Shown here: piece after piece, positions 6,350 to 13,964 of the stretch
Numbering within the stretch: position 1 is the stretch's first letter
Layout: the number at the start of each line of letters is the position of its first letter
Source: an uncultured Oscillospiraceae bacterium
Lineage (GTDB): Bacteria; Bacillota; Clostridia; Oscillospirales; Oscillospiraceae
Assembly (NCBI GenBank): GCA_900756575.1
Contig: CAAEKQ010000130.1
Coordinates: 1-21,414 of the forward strand
Length of the DNA: 21,414 bases
Direction: 5' to 3'
Translations under genes and position numbers: made by a program
The notes under the pieces: generated by a model
Told to the model about the DNA's origin: nothing
The model's database searches: none
Seen by the model: the letters and a program-made list of their open reading frames with translations, nothing else

Positions 6350-7648
6350 ATGGGATTATTTTCGAATAAAAGCTACTATAAGCCGGGCAAGGGCGTGGAA
6401 AAGGACGCACCCCAGAAAAATGCGTTTTTCCACTTTTTTGAGCTGTACGGGCGGAAATTCTGGCGGTTTATTGAGGTGAATTTCATCTATCTGCTGGTGC
6501 TGCTGCCCATTCTGCTGGCGGTGTATACCGAGGTCTACGACACCATGTATACCACGTTCCAGCGTCTGGGCTATACCGGTACCTGCGCGTCCTATATGAA
6601 TGACAATCTGACGGTAACGGCGAAAGAGCCTGGTGCCAGCGGCAACGACTATACCTTGGATATTACCCCGGATAAAAACGGCACGTTTACGGTGAGGCTG
6701 TATACCGACAGGGGAGAGGCCGCCAAGGATTCCAACAACACCGTTGACACCTGGTTCACCCTGGACGGCGTTTCCACAGTGGACGAGCTGGTGGATTATC
6801 AGAACGACTATGTGACCTTCGAGGGCACCGGCGCGCTGAAAACCATCCACGAGGCAAAGCTGTCCGGCGGCGATGGCCTCATGAGCCTGTTTACGCCGCT
6901 TTTGTATCTGGCGATGCTCTATTATCGGTACGTGCCCATGCCCATTCAGGTGATTCTGCTGATTGCGTCGGTGCTGTGCTATGGCCCGGCCAAGTGCGGC
7001 GTGACCTATGTGCTGCGGAACTACTCCCGGGAAAGCCACTCCTGGCTCAGCGATATCTGGGACAAGGCCAAGGAAAACTGGAAGCAGGGAATGTTCTTCG
7101 GTGTGGTGGACTGCATCGTTGCGGCGTTGGTGGTGTTTAACCTGACGTTCCGTCCCACGGGGGATTTGGTGACGATCATGAAGGTGTGCAAGTACGTCAC
7201 GCTGCTGGTGGGTATGTTCTACGTGTTCATGCGGAAGTACATCTATCTGATGATCGTTACGGTAAAGCTGAACCTGAAATCCATTATCACCAATGCGTGG
7301 CTGCTGGCATTTATCGGAATCTTCCGGAACTTCTTCAGCGGATTGGCGAACCTGCTGCTGTGGGTGATCGCCTATGTGCTGATTATGGCGGTGCATCCGT
7401 TCCTGGAGATCGTGCTGCTGGGCATGTTCCTATACAGCTTCACGGGCTTCCTGTCCATCAGCGCCTGCTATCCCTTGGTGGATCAGTATCTGGTAAAGCC
7501 CATTGAGGAGCTGCAGAAGGCCCAAGAGGCCGAGCAGAAGTCCGACGACGAGACCGATGACGACGATCACGACGACCAGAGCACAGCAGGGGAGAAGCCG
7601 GTAGAAAAGGCGGAAATCCCTGCCATCCGGGATACCAACCTGTTTTAA
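6350..7648 (+). CDS. DUF624/YesL-like multipass membrane protein with external insert and acidic tail
   Basis: A 432-aa membrane protein of unknown function. The N-terminus (MGLFSNKSYYKPGKGVEK, then FWRFIEVNFIYLLVLLPILLAV) has the general look of DUF624/YesL proteins: a membrane-proximal cytoplasmic segment, then helix 1 at about 42-60. Residues ~61-175 form a hydrophilic region predicted to be outside the cell, with beta-rich sequence such as YTLDITPDKNGTFTVRLYTD. This is unusual for the roughly 200-aa family. Further helices lie near 180-192, 197-211, 247-265, 281-302, 313-327, 331-350 and 352-370. The tail (residues ~390-432) is highly acidic, with DDETDDDDHDD. Start ATG 6350 has AAGGAG seven bases upstream. 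It is 12 bases before the HAD gene and probably cotranscribed with it. The DUF624 assignment is moderate; the architecture is certain. Confidence 0.7.
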   Translation: MGLFSNKSYYKPGKGVEKDAPQKNAFFHFFELYGRKFWRFIEVNFIYLLVLLPILLAVYTEVYDTMYTTFQRLGYTGTCASYMNDNLTVTAKEPGASGNDYTLDITPDKNGTFTVRLYTDRGEAAKDSNNTVDTWFTLDGVSTVDELVDYQNDYVTFEGTGALKTIHEAKLSGGDGLMSLFTPLLYLAMLYYRYVPMPIQVILLIASVLCYGPAKCGVTYVLRNYSRESHSWLSDIWDKAKENWKQGMFFGVVDCIVAALVVFNLTFRPTGDLVTIMKVCKYVTLLVGMFYVFMRKYIYLMIVTVKLNLKSIITNAWLLAFIGIFRNFFSGLANLLLWVIAYVLIMAVHPFLEIVLLGMFLYSFTGFLSISACYPLVDQYLVKPIEELQKAQEAEQKSDDETDDDDHDDQSTAGEKPVEKAEIPAIRDTNLF

Positions 7649-7660
7649 CGGAGGAAACCT

Positions 7661-8290
7661 ATGATGGAGTGCGATGGAATCCTGTTTGACCTGGATGGAA
7701 CCCTGTGGGATTCGGTGGACGGAATTCTCAAAACCTGGAATCAGGTAATTGAGAATCACAACTGGTTCCGTCCGGCTATTACCCGGCAAGAGCAGGAAAG
7801 TGTCATGGGCATGCAGATGGACGAGATTGCGAGGAAGCTGTTCCCGGGCTATCCGTTTCCTCAGCAGATGGAATATATGGACGAATGCATGGAGCTGGAG
7901 AATGCATATCTCAGGGTTCACGGCGGGATCCTGTATCCGGAGGTGGAGGAAACGCTAAAGGCACTGCAAGATAAGCACAAGCTCTGCATCGTGTCCAACT
8001 GCCAGAAGGGCTATATTGAGGCGTTTTTGGCGGCGCATCACTTGGAATCTTATTTCTGCGATCACCTGAGCTTCGGCGACACCGGACGAACCAAGGGCGA
8101 GAACAATCGGGAAATCATTGCGCGGAACGGATTCCGGCAGCCGGTCTATGTGGGCGATACCCAGGGCGACCGGAAGTCAGCGCTGGACGCGGGAATCCCG
8201 TTTATTTATGCGGCGTATGGATTCGGAAGCGTGACGGATTACGCCGCAAAGGCGGAGACATTTTCGGCACTGAAAGAGATTTTTCTGTAA
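7661..8290 (+). CDS. HAD-superfamily phosphatase (phosphoglycolate phosphatase/beta-phosphoglucomutase-like)
   Basis: A 209-aa HAD hydrolase of the capped subfamily I type. Motif I is LFDLDGTLWDS with nucleophile Asp10 and acid/base Asp12; motif II is Ser112 in CIVSNCQKGY; motif III is Lys145 in TGRTKGEN; motif IV is YVGDTQGD with Asp166 and Asp170. An alpha-helical cap spans roughly residues 18-85. Such enzymes hydrolyse small sugar phosphates, phosphoglycolate or nucleotides; the sequence does not decide the substrate. CGGAGG lies just upstream of ATG 7661, and the stop of the DUF624-like gene is 12 bases away, so they form an operon. A perfect 15-bp terminator follows. Confidence 0.88.
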   Translation: MMECDGILFDLDGTLWDSVDGILKTWNQVIENHNWFRPAITRQEQESVMGMQMDEIARKLFPGYPFPQQMEYMDECMELENAYLRVHGGILYPEVEETLKALQDKHKLCIVSNCQKGYIEAFLAAHHLESYFCDHLSFGDTGRTKGENNREIIARNGFRQPVYVGDTQGDRKSALDAGIPFIYAAYGFGSVTDYAAKAETFSALKEIFL

Positions 8291-8316
8291 GAGAGACCCT
8301 GGGAAGAAGGATATGT

Positions 8317-8351
8317 AAAACGCAACAAAATAAAAATTTTGTTGCGTTTTT
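8317..8351 (+). terminator. perfect 15-bp intrinsic terminator after the HAD gene
   Basis: AAAACGCAACAAAAT (8317-8331) and ATTTTGTTGCGTTTT (8336-8350) pair without mismatch around an AAAA loop; T-run on both strands makes it bidirectional. It is itself flanked by a second inverted repeat, CCCTGGG (8297-8303) and CCCAGGG (8362-8368). Confidence 0.9.
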
Positions 8352-8387
8352 CACCTAAAACCCCAGGGAATCATTCTGGAGGGCTTT

Positions 8388-9416
8388 ATGGACACAAACG
8401 AATGCCCCCGGATCCTCCGGGAGTTTTTAACCTATCACGAAACCATCAAGGGACAGTCCCGGCGCACGATCTCCGAATACTATCTGGATCTCCGGATGTT
8501 CTTTCGCTTCCTGATCGTCTTCCGGGATGATCGGCTGCCCTATGACTACGACCTCAATCAGGTTTCCATCAAAGATGTGGACCTGAACTTCGTCTCCCGG
8601 ATCACCCCCACGGAGATTTATGAGTTCTTCGTTTACTTGGGCAATGATCGGGTCTATCACACCGAAACCCAGCATCCCGGCAAAGGCGTGGAAAATGCCG
8701 CCCGGGCCAGAAAGCTTTCGGCCATCAAGTCCTTCTTCAAGTATTTGACCGTCAGCACCAAGCAGCTGGCGGAAAACCCGGCGGCGGATATCGAGTTTCC
8801 CAAGCTCCGTCGTGCGCTGCCCAAATACCTGACGCTGGATGAGGCACAGGCGCTGCTTTCGGGCGTAAAAGGCCGAAATGCCCAGCGGGATTTTGCGATT
8901 TTGATGGTTTTTTTGAACTGCGGTCTGCGAATTTCCGAGCTGGCGGGGCTCAACTATGGCGATATTCACAATGATCGCCTGCGTGTTTTGGGCAAAGGCA
9001 ACAAAGAACGCACGGTTTACATGGGCGAAGCCTGCCAGGAGGCCATTGCCACCTACAACGCCACGCTCCCCCCTGCCATTCAGGACGACGTGCGCCGTCC
9101 CCTGTTTTTGTCCCAGAAAAAGACAAAAGACGGGGTTTCCACGGACAGCCGTATGTCCACCAACGCCATTCATCGGCTGGTGAAGAAGCATATTCTGGAC
9201 GCCGGGCTGGACCCCACCCAGTATTCGGCCCACAAGCTCCGGCACACGGCGGCGACGCTGATGCTCTCCCGGGGCGTGGATGTGAAAACCGTTCAGGAGG
9301 TGCTGGGCCATGAGCACCTGAACACCACGGAAATTTATACCCACATCGAAAATACCGAGCTGAAAATCGCTGCGGATGCGAATCCTATTTCAAAATTTCA
9401 TTTGGATGACGAATAA
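8388..9416 (+). CDS. XerC-like tyrosine recombinase, solitary
   Basis: A 342-aa tyrosine recombinase with complete catalytic residues: Arg181 (NCGLRISELAGL), Lys203 (LGKGNKERTVYM), His282 and Arg285 (HKLRHTAATLM), His308 (VLGHEHLNTTE) and Tyr317 (EIYTHI). It is about 40 residues longer than XerC/XerD. The extra length lies mainly in the N-terminal core-binding domain (about residues 45-105, including DDRLPYDYDLNQVSIKD). GGAGGG lies just before the ATG. It stands alone between two strong terminators, and I see no convincing promoter of its own in the 97-base gap. It may be the XerC partner of the XerD 2.2 kb upstream, or an extra host recombinase. No attachment-site repeats or element genes surround it. 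Confidence 0.85.
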   Translation: MDTNECPRILREFLTYHETIKGQSRRTISEYYLDLRMFFRFLIVFRDDRLPYDYDLNQVSIKDVDLNFVSRITPTEIYEFFVYLGNDRVYHTETQHPGKGVENAARARKLSAIKSFFKYLTVSTKQLAENPAADIEFPKLRRALPKYLTLDEAQALLSGVKGRNAQRDFAILMVFLNCGLRISELAGLNYGDIHNDRLRVLGKGNKERTVYMGEACQEAIATYNATLPPAIQDDVRRPLFLSQKKTKDGVSTDSRMSTNAIHRLVKKHILDAGLDPTQYSAHKLRHTAATLMLSRGVDVKTVQEVLGHEHLNTTEIYTHIENTELKIAADANPISKFHLDDE

Positions 9417-9428
9417 TTTGACTACAAA

Positions 9429-9480
9429 AGTCCGGATATTACCAGAAAATACTGGTGATATCCGGACTATTTTCTTTGTT
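9429..9480 (+). terminator. strong intrinsic terminator after the XerC-like gene
   Basis: AGTCCGGATATTACCAG (9429-9445) and CTGGTGATATCCGGACT (9452-9468) form a 17-bp stem with one G-U pair and an AAAATA loop, followed by ATTTTCTTTGTTTT. Confidence 0.92.
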
Positions 9481-9513
9481 TTCATAAAGCTGCACAGAGA
9501 TGATTTCGTGCCC

Positions 9514-9570
9514 TTGACAAGTATCGTCACAGCTGTTATGATGCAGTTATCACTACAAACGTTATGATAA
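9514..9570 (+). promoter_or_regulatory. blaI-M56 promoter with candidate operator repeats
   Basis: A consensus TTGACA (9514-9519), 17-bp spacer and TATGAT (9537-9542). Two related sequences, ACAGCTGTTATGAT (9529-9542) and ACAAACGTTATGAT (9555-9568), share 11 of 14 bases and are 26 bp apart. The first overlaps the -10 box. The first also contains the palindrome ACAGCTGT, resembling the ACA/TGT dyad of BlaI/MecI operators. These are the natural candidates for autorepression by the downstream BlaI-type protein. Confidence 0.65.
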
Positions 9571-9584
9571 AAGAGGTGCAAATC

Positions 9585-9968
9585 ATGAATTACAGTATCT
9601 CGGAGTCGGAATGGAAAATCATGCGGGTATTATGGGACCATCCGCCGATGCCTTTGGGCGAACTGATTGCGCTGGTTGGGCCGGAAAACAATTGGAATGG
9701 CAACACGGTTCGGACGCTGCTGGTTCGTCTGGTGGAAAAGGGCGCGGTCAAGGCGGAAAAACAGGGCCGAAATTACCTGTATAGCGCCTTGGCGCAGGAA
9801 AATGAGTGCGTCATGCAGGAGACAGAACACTTCCTAAAGCGAATCTTCGACGGTTCCCCTGCCCGCTTGTTTGCGGCGCTCAGCGCAGAGGGAAAGCTAA
9901 GCGAGCGGGATTGTCAGGAAATTGAGGCAATGCTTCAGGCTATGAAAGGACGGGAGCGCCATGATTGA
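9585..9968 (+). CDS. blaI: BlaI/MecI-family transcriptional repressor
   Basis: A 127-aa winged-helix repressor of the Penicillinase_R family. The typical opening is ISESEWKIMRVLWDHPPMPLGEL, then a recognition-helix region NWNGNTVRTLLVRLVEKGAVKAEKQGRNYLYSA and a C-terminal dimerisation helix region with FLKRIFDGSPARLFAAL. Such repressors hold a beta-lactam or cell-wall stress regulon off until the partner M56 protease inactivates them. Start ATG 9585 has AGAGGTG seven bases upstream; the ATG at 9564 would lie upstream of that RBS. The stop overlaps the next gene's start by 8 bases, implying translational coupling. No beta-lactamase gene is nearby, so the effector target is unknown and could be autoregulation plus distant genes. 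Confidence 0.92.
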   Translation: MNYSISESEWKIMRVLWDHPPMPLGELIALVGPENNWNGNTVRTLLVRLVEKGAVKAEKQGRNYLYSALAQENECVMQETEHFLKRIFDGSPARLFAALSAEGKLSERDCQEIEAMLQAMKGRERHD

Positions 9969-11496
9969 GCTTCTCTGGAATATTACCGTGGGTTCCTGGG
10001 TCACTGCCGGGGCGATTATTTTTCTGCGGCTGCTATTCCGGAAGCACCTGTCCGCCAGAAGCAAATATCTGCTTTGGCTGCTGCTTCTAGTTCGATTGAT
10101 GCTGCCGGTTTTGCCGGAAAGCCCATCGAGCGTGATGAATTTGACGAAAGAACCTGCGCCGGTGACGGAACCTGCGCCAATTTCTCAGAAATCCGTCCAA
10201 ACTACGGTTGCAGAACACAAAGAAACTCCGATTGCGGCCATGGCGTCCGCTCGCTCGCGTCCCACATCCAGACAAATCATGTTTGCCATCTGGATTTCCG
10301 GTATGCTGCTTTGCGGAAGTACATATGCCGCGATGACGGTAAAAACGGCGCTGCGGCTTCGTTCCATGGAGGAGATTTCCTCTCCAGGGGTACAGAATCG
10401 CTATGAGGCCATTCGCACGGAGCTGGGAATCCACAGGAAAATTACGCTGCGCTATGGGGATCGGGCTATGATTGGCGGCCTGCTGCATCCGACGCTGATT
10501 TTGCCCCGGGAGCTAACCGGCCAGCGATTAAAGGCGGCCATGACCCACGAATTGATGCACTATAAATCTGGGGATCTCTGGATTGCAGCTTGGTGGCGGG
10601 TGCTGTGCTGCCTGTATTGGTTTAACCCGGTGGTATGGCTGTGCTTTTTCTGGGCACGGCGGGACTGTGAACGTGACTGCGATCAGCGGGTGCTGGACAG
10701 CGAAAGCGTCTCCCATGCTGTTTATGCGGCACTGCTTTATGAGGAGGCAACTATGAAACCAAAAATTCGCGTTGGAACCACAGCGTTTGGGGGCGGTGGA
10801 CTGAAAGCAAGAATCCGCGGCATTGCTGATTATCACAAGTCCAAAACCACGATGACCGTTCTGGCGATTGTCCTGTGCTTGCTGATTTCCGCTTGCACCA
10901 TGACCGATTCCATGAAAGCGAATACGGCGGCAGGCGCAGAAAAACAGAATACATCGGCAAAGAGTACGGAGATTAGCGCAGAAGAAAGCGCGTCGCAATG
11001 GGATCGTCCGGTGGAGCTTTCCGATCATCAGGAACAGGCGATAATGGCGCACATTATGTGCCAGTGGATGGACGGCATGCAATTCGATCCGGAGGACCAC
11101 GACTATTTCTGGCGGGTGACCAGCTACTATGCATCTAATGTATTCATGGACTATGACACCATGGACGAGGACACTGCCCATGCAACCTTTAAGCCGGAAC
11201 AGGTAGTGGAACTGGCAAACATCCTCTTTCCTACGCTGGGGATTACAGATTCAGCGGCGCTCCCCGGGATTCCGGGTTATGTGCAGGACGAGAATACAAC
11301 AGTACCGGTGGAGCTTCTGAACAATGGAGATTACCGCTTCCCGCTGGGCAACTATGGCGATGTGACCCCTGATTTCCTGATCGTATCACAGAATGAGCTC
11401 CAGGCAACATTGGAAAGCGGCGAAGAAGGTTCATTGGGCATCTGGAATGTGACGCTGACAGCAGAGGGCAGCATAAAAAGTGTGAAGCTCAAATAA
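9961..11496 (+). CDS. M56-family (BlaR1-type) membrane metallopeptidase with non-PBP C-terminal domain
   Basis: A 511-aa integral membrane zinc protease and likely sensor partner of the overlapping BlaI. Helices lie at about residues 5-24, 36-52, 105-125 and 206-231. The zinc-protease motif is His196-Glu197-Leu-Met-His200 (THELMHY), with a downstream Glu237 in RDCERDCDQRVL, typical of M56. The fifth hydrophobic segment (about 297-312) reads MTVLAIVLCLLISAC, which looks just like a lipoprotein signal with lipobox LISAC. A roughly 195-residue acidic, secreted-looking domain follows. That domain lacks the SxxK/SxN/KTG transpeptidase motifs of true BlaR1, so the ligand is probably not sensed by a penicillin-binding domain. 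A bidirectional terminator lies right after the stop. Confidence 0.87.
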   Translation: MIELLWNITVGSWVTAGAIIFLRLLFRKHLSARSKYLLWLLLLVRLMLPVLPESPSSVMNLTKEPAPVTEPAPISQKSVQTTVAEHKETPIAAMASARSRPTSRQIMFAIWISGMLLCGSTYAAMTVKTALRLRSMEEISSPGVQNRYEAIRTELGIHRKITLRYGDRAMIGGLLHPTLILPRELTGQRLKAAMTHELMHYKSGDLWIAAWWRVLCCLYWFNPVVWLCFFWARRDCERDCDQRVLDSESVSHAVYAALLYEEATMKPKIRVGTTAFGGGGLKARIRGIADYHKSKTTMTVLAIVLCLLISACTMTDSMKANTAAGAEKQNTSAKSTEISAEESASQWDRPVELSDHQEQAIMAHIMCQWMDGMQFDPEDHDYFWRVTSYYASNVFMDYDTMDEDTAHATFKPEQVVELANILFPTLGITDSAALPGIPGYVQDENTTVPVELLNNGDYRFPLGNYGDVTPDFLIVSQNELQATLESGEEGSLGIWNVTLTAEGSIKSVKLK

Positions 11497-11498
11497 AC

Positions 11499-11538
11499 AA
11501 AAAGCCTGTGAAACGGAATACCGCTCCACAGGCTTTTT
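11499..11538. terminator. bidirectional terminator between the M56 gene and fba
   Basis: AAAAAGCCTGTG (11499-11510) pairs perfectly with CACAGGCTTTTT (11527-11538), with an inner GGA/TCC pairing. T-runs occur at the 3' side on both strands, so it serves the + strand M56 gene and the - strand fba gene. Confidence 0.9.
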
Positions 11539-11545
11539 TGTGCAA

Positions 11546-12511
11546 TTAAATCTTGTTATCGCAGCCCAGCACATCGGTGATCTTGTGCATGACCAGCTTT
11601 TTAATGTTGGCCCGGGCGGGCTTCAGGTACTGCCGGGGATCAAAATCGGCGGGATGCTCGGCCATGTACTGACGGATGGTGCCGGTCATAGCCAGACGCA
11701 GGTCGGAGTCGATGTTGATCTTGCAGACGGCCATGGAAGCGGCCTTGCGGAGCTGCTCTTCGGGGATGCCCACTGCATCGGGCATCTTGCCGCCGTGCTC
11801 GTTGATCATCTTTACGAACTCCTGGGGCACGGAGGAAGAACCGTGGAGCACGATGGGGAATCCGGGCAGACGGCGGGAGACCTCCTCCAGAATGTCGAAC
11901 CGCAGCGGAGGGGGAACCAGAATGCCCTTCTCGTTCCGGGTGCACTGCTCGGGGGTGAACTTATAAGCGCCGTGGGAGGTGCCGATGGCGATGGCCAGAG
12001 AGTCACAGCCGGTCTTCTCCACAAACTCCTGTACGTCCTCGGGACGGGTGTAGGAGGAATCCGCAGCGGAAACCTTGACCTCGTCCTCAACGCCGGCCAG
12101 GGTGCCCAGCTCAGCCTCGACCACAACGCCGTGGTCATGGGCATACTCCACCACCTGACGGGTGATGGCGATGTTCTCCTCAAAGGGCTTGGAGGAAGCG
12201 TCGATCATAACGGAGGTAAAGCCGTCGTCGATGCAGGATTTGCAGGTCTCAAAGGTGTCGCCGTGATCCAGGTGCAGGCAGATGGGCAGGCCGGTCTCGA
12301 TCTCGGCAGCCTCTACCAGCTTGACGAGGTAGGTGCGGTTGGCGTAAGCGCGGGCGCCCTTGGACACCTGAAGGATCACGGGGGCATTGCACTCCCGGGC
12401 AGCCTCGGTGATGCCCTGAATGATCTCCATATTGTTGACGTTAAAGGCGCCGATGGCATAGCCGCCGTCGTAGGCCTTTTTGAACATTTCCGTGGATGTG
12501 ACAATAGGCAT
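11546..12511 (-). CDS. fba: class II fructose-1,6-bisphosphate aldolase
   Basis: A 321-aa zinc-dependent aldolase that cleaves fructose 1,6-bisphosphate to dihydroxyacetone phosphate and glyceraldehyde 3-phosphate. Visible motifs are LHLDHGDTFE (Asp82 general acid, His83 zinc ligand), EAELGTLAGVED (Glu134), IGTSHGAYKF (His180 zinc ligand), VLHGSSSVP (His223 zinc ligand) and the phosphate-binding NIDSD at 266-270. The start is the internal ATG at 12511, giving MPIVTSTEMFKKAYDGGYAIGA, with AAGGAG nine bases upstream. The frame is open 63 bases further, but that runs through the -10 and -35 boxes. It is divergent from pfp, the preceding enzyme of glycolysis. Family assignment is firm. Confidence 0.96.
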   Translation of the reverse strand: MPIVTSTEMFKKAYDGGYAIGAFNVNNMEIIQGITEAARECNAPVILQVSKGARAYANRTYLVKLVEAAEIETGLPICLHLDHGDTFETCKSCIDDGFTSVMIDASSKPFEENIAITRQVVEYAHDHGVVVEAELGTLAGVEDEVKVSAADSSYTRPEDVQEFVEKTGCDSLAIAIGTSHGAYKFTPEQCTRNEKGILVPPPLRFDILEEVSRRLPGFPIVLHGSSSVPQEFVKMINEHGGKMPDAVGIPEEQLRKAASMAVCKINIDSDLRLAMTGTIRQYMAEHPADFDPRQYLKPARANIKKLVMHKITDVLGCDNKI

Positions 12512-12545
12512 GTTCACACACTCCTTATGAATTGAAGTTAGTCTT

Positions 12546-12574
12546 AGTATAGCATCTTGGTTAGGAAAATGCAA
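12546..12574 (-). promoter_or_regulatory. sigma-A promoter for fba
   Basis: Read on the - strand: TTGCAT (12574-12569), 17-bp spacer, TATACT (12551-12546). Transcription would start near 12539, about 28 bases before the ATG. This is the evidence against the longer upstream start for fba. Confidence 0.8.
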
Positions 12575-12650
12575 GCCGGGATATCAATGCAAAATGTTCG
12601 AAATGTATCGTACAACCGTGGGCATTTTCGAAAATAACCCATATGAACCC

Positions 12651-12679
12651 TTGCGGTTTTCCCGGCGGAATGGTATCAT
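12651..12679 (+). promoter_or_regulatory. extended -10 promoter for pfp
   Basis: TTGCGG (12651-12656), 17-bp spacer, TATCAT (12674-12679) preceded by TGG. Between the divergent fba and pfp promoters lies an imperfect inverted repeat, TTCGAAATG (12597-12605) and CATTTTCGAA (12623-12632). It could bind a regulator common to both genes, but that is a guess. Confidence 0.65.
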
Positions 12680-12709
12680 AGCAGAAGAATATACAAGGAG
12701 GTAATCTCA

Positions 12710-13951
12710 ATGACCACTCCCCTCACCGGCGCGTGTATCTTCGGCCAGTCCGGAGGCCCCACTTCCGTCATCAACGCCAGCGCCTGTGGCGTATTTGAAA
12801 CGGCACTGAAAAGCCCCTATATCACCACCGTTTACGGCGCGGCCCACGGCATCAAGGGTGTTCTGAACGACCAGCTCTATATCATCGACCAGGAGGATCC
12901 TGAGGAGCTTGCACGTCTCCCCTACACCCCCTCCTCTGCCCTGGGCTCTGTTCGCTATAAGCTGAAGGATCCTGAGGTGGACGACACCGACTACAAGCGG
13001 ATTCTGGAGATTTTCAAGAAATACAATGTCCGCTACTTCTTCTATAACGGCGGCAACGACTCCATGGACACCTGCTCCAAGGTAAGCCGTTACCTGAAGA
13101 GCGTGGGCTATGAGTGCAACGTCATCGGCGTGCCCAAGACCATCGACAATGACCTCTATGGTACCGACCACTGCCCCGGCTTCGGCAGCGCGGCCAAGTA
13201 TATTGCCACCACCTGCATGGAGGTCTCTCTGGATGCAAAGGTCTACGATACCGGCATGATCTGCATCATCGAGATCATGGGGCGGAACGCCGGCTGGCTG
13301 GCCGGTGCGGCTGCTTTGGCGACGGCCAGCGGTGAGGGCCCCGATCTGGTGTACCTCCCTGAGATTCCCTTCGACGTGGAGAAGTTCTATGCCGATGTGG
13401 AGCGGATTTACAAGGAAAAGGGCAAGGTCATTATTGCCGCTTCTGAGGGCATCCACGATCAGGACGGCAAGTTCATCTCCGAGTATGCCGGCGAAGCTGC
13501 CAAGGACGCCTTTGGTCATACCCAGATGGGCGGTCTGGCTCAGATGCTCCAGAGTATGCTGAAAACCAAGATCGACAGCAAAAGCCGTGCCATTGAGCTG
13601 AGCCTGATGCAGCGCTGCGGTGCCCATCTGGCTTCTCAGACGGACATCGACGAGGCCTATGCCGTGGGCAAGGCTGCGGTGGAAGCTGCCACCTCCGGCA
13701 AGACCGGCTATATGGTCGCCATTCACCGCACCTCCAACGATCCCTACACCTGGGAGACGGAGCTTCTGCCCCTGGAGAAGTGCGCCAACTTCGAGAAGAA
13801 GGTGCCCCTGGAGTGGATCAACCCCGAGGGCAACGGTGTGACCCAGGACTTCATCGACTATGCCCTGCCCCTGATTCAGGGCGAAACCAAGCTGCCCAAG
13901 GAAAACGGCCTGCCCCGGTTCGCAAAGCTCAAAAAGGTGCTTGCAAAGTAA
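12710..13951 (+). CDS. pfp: 6-phosphofructokinase, pyrophosphate-dependent type
   Basis: A 413-aa phosphofructokinase. It opens with ACIFGQSGGPTSVINAS; the catalytic base region is PKTIDNDLYGTDHCPGFGS (Asp146) and the substrate region is IEIMGRNAGWLAGA. The phosphoryl-donor determinants are Asp117 in YNGGNDSMDT and Lys143 in PKTIDND. These correspond to Gly104 and Gly124 of E. coli ATP-PFK, which become Asp and Lys in PPi-dependent enzymes. I therefore predict PPi rather than ATP as donor, making the step reversible. This is longer than the ~320-aa ATP enzymes. AAGGAGG lies upstream of the ATG. It is divergent from fba, whose substrate it makes. PPi dependence is inferred from residues, not measured. 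Confidence 0.93.
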   Translation: MTTPLTGACIFGQSGGPTSVINASACGVFETALKSPYITTVYGAAHGIKGVLNDQLYIIDQEDPEELARLPYTPSSALGSVRYKLKDPEVDDTDYKRILEIFKKYNVRYFFYNGGNDSMDTCSKVSRYLKSVGYECNVIGVPKTIDNDLYGTDHCPGFGSAAKYIATTCMEVSLDAKVYDTGMICIIEIMGRNAGWLAGAAALATASGEGPDLVYLPEIPFDVEKFYADVERIYKEKGKVIIAASEGIHDQDGKFISEYAGEAAKDAFGHTQMGGLAQMLQSMLKTKIDSKSRAIELSLMQRCGAHLASQTDIDEAYAVGKAAVEAATSGKTGYMVAIHRTSNDPYTWETELLPLEKCANFEKKVPLEWINPEGNGVTQDFIDYALPLIQGETKLPKENGLPRFAKLKKVLAK

Positions 13952-13964
13952 AAAGAATAGCGTC

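Noticed and set aside
5291..9416. Possible integrative element because of two tyrosine recombinases.
   Set aside because: Neighbours are housekeeping genes. I found no flanking direct repeats, tRNA target, excisionase, relaxase or phage genes, and the first recombinase sits in the conserved spoIIM-xerD arrangement.
9585..11496. A beta-lactamase resistance operon.
   Set aside because: Repressor and M56 protease are present, but no beta-lactamase or PBP gene is in the window and the protease lacks a penicillin-binding sensor domain.
11540..12535. A 331-codon + strand frame opposite fba, and long - strand frames opposite pfp, tgt and both xer genes.
   Set aside because: All mirror conserved genes; periodicity of the true coding strand explains them. 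No RBS or family match.
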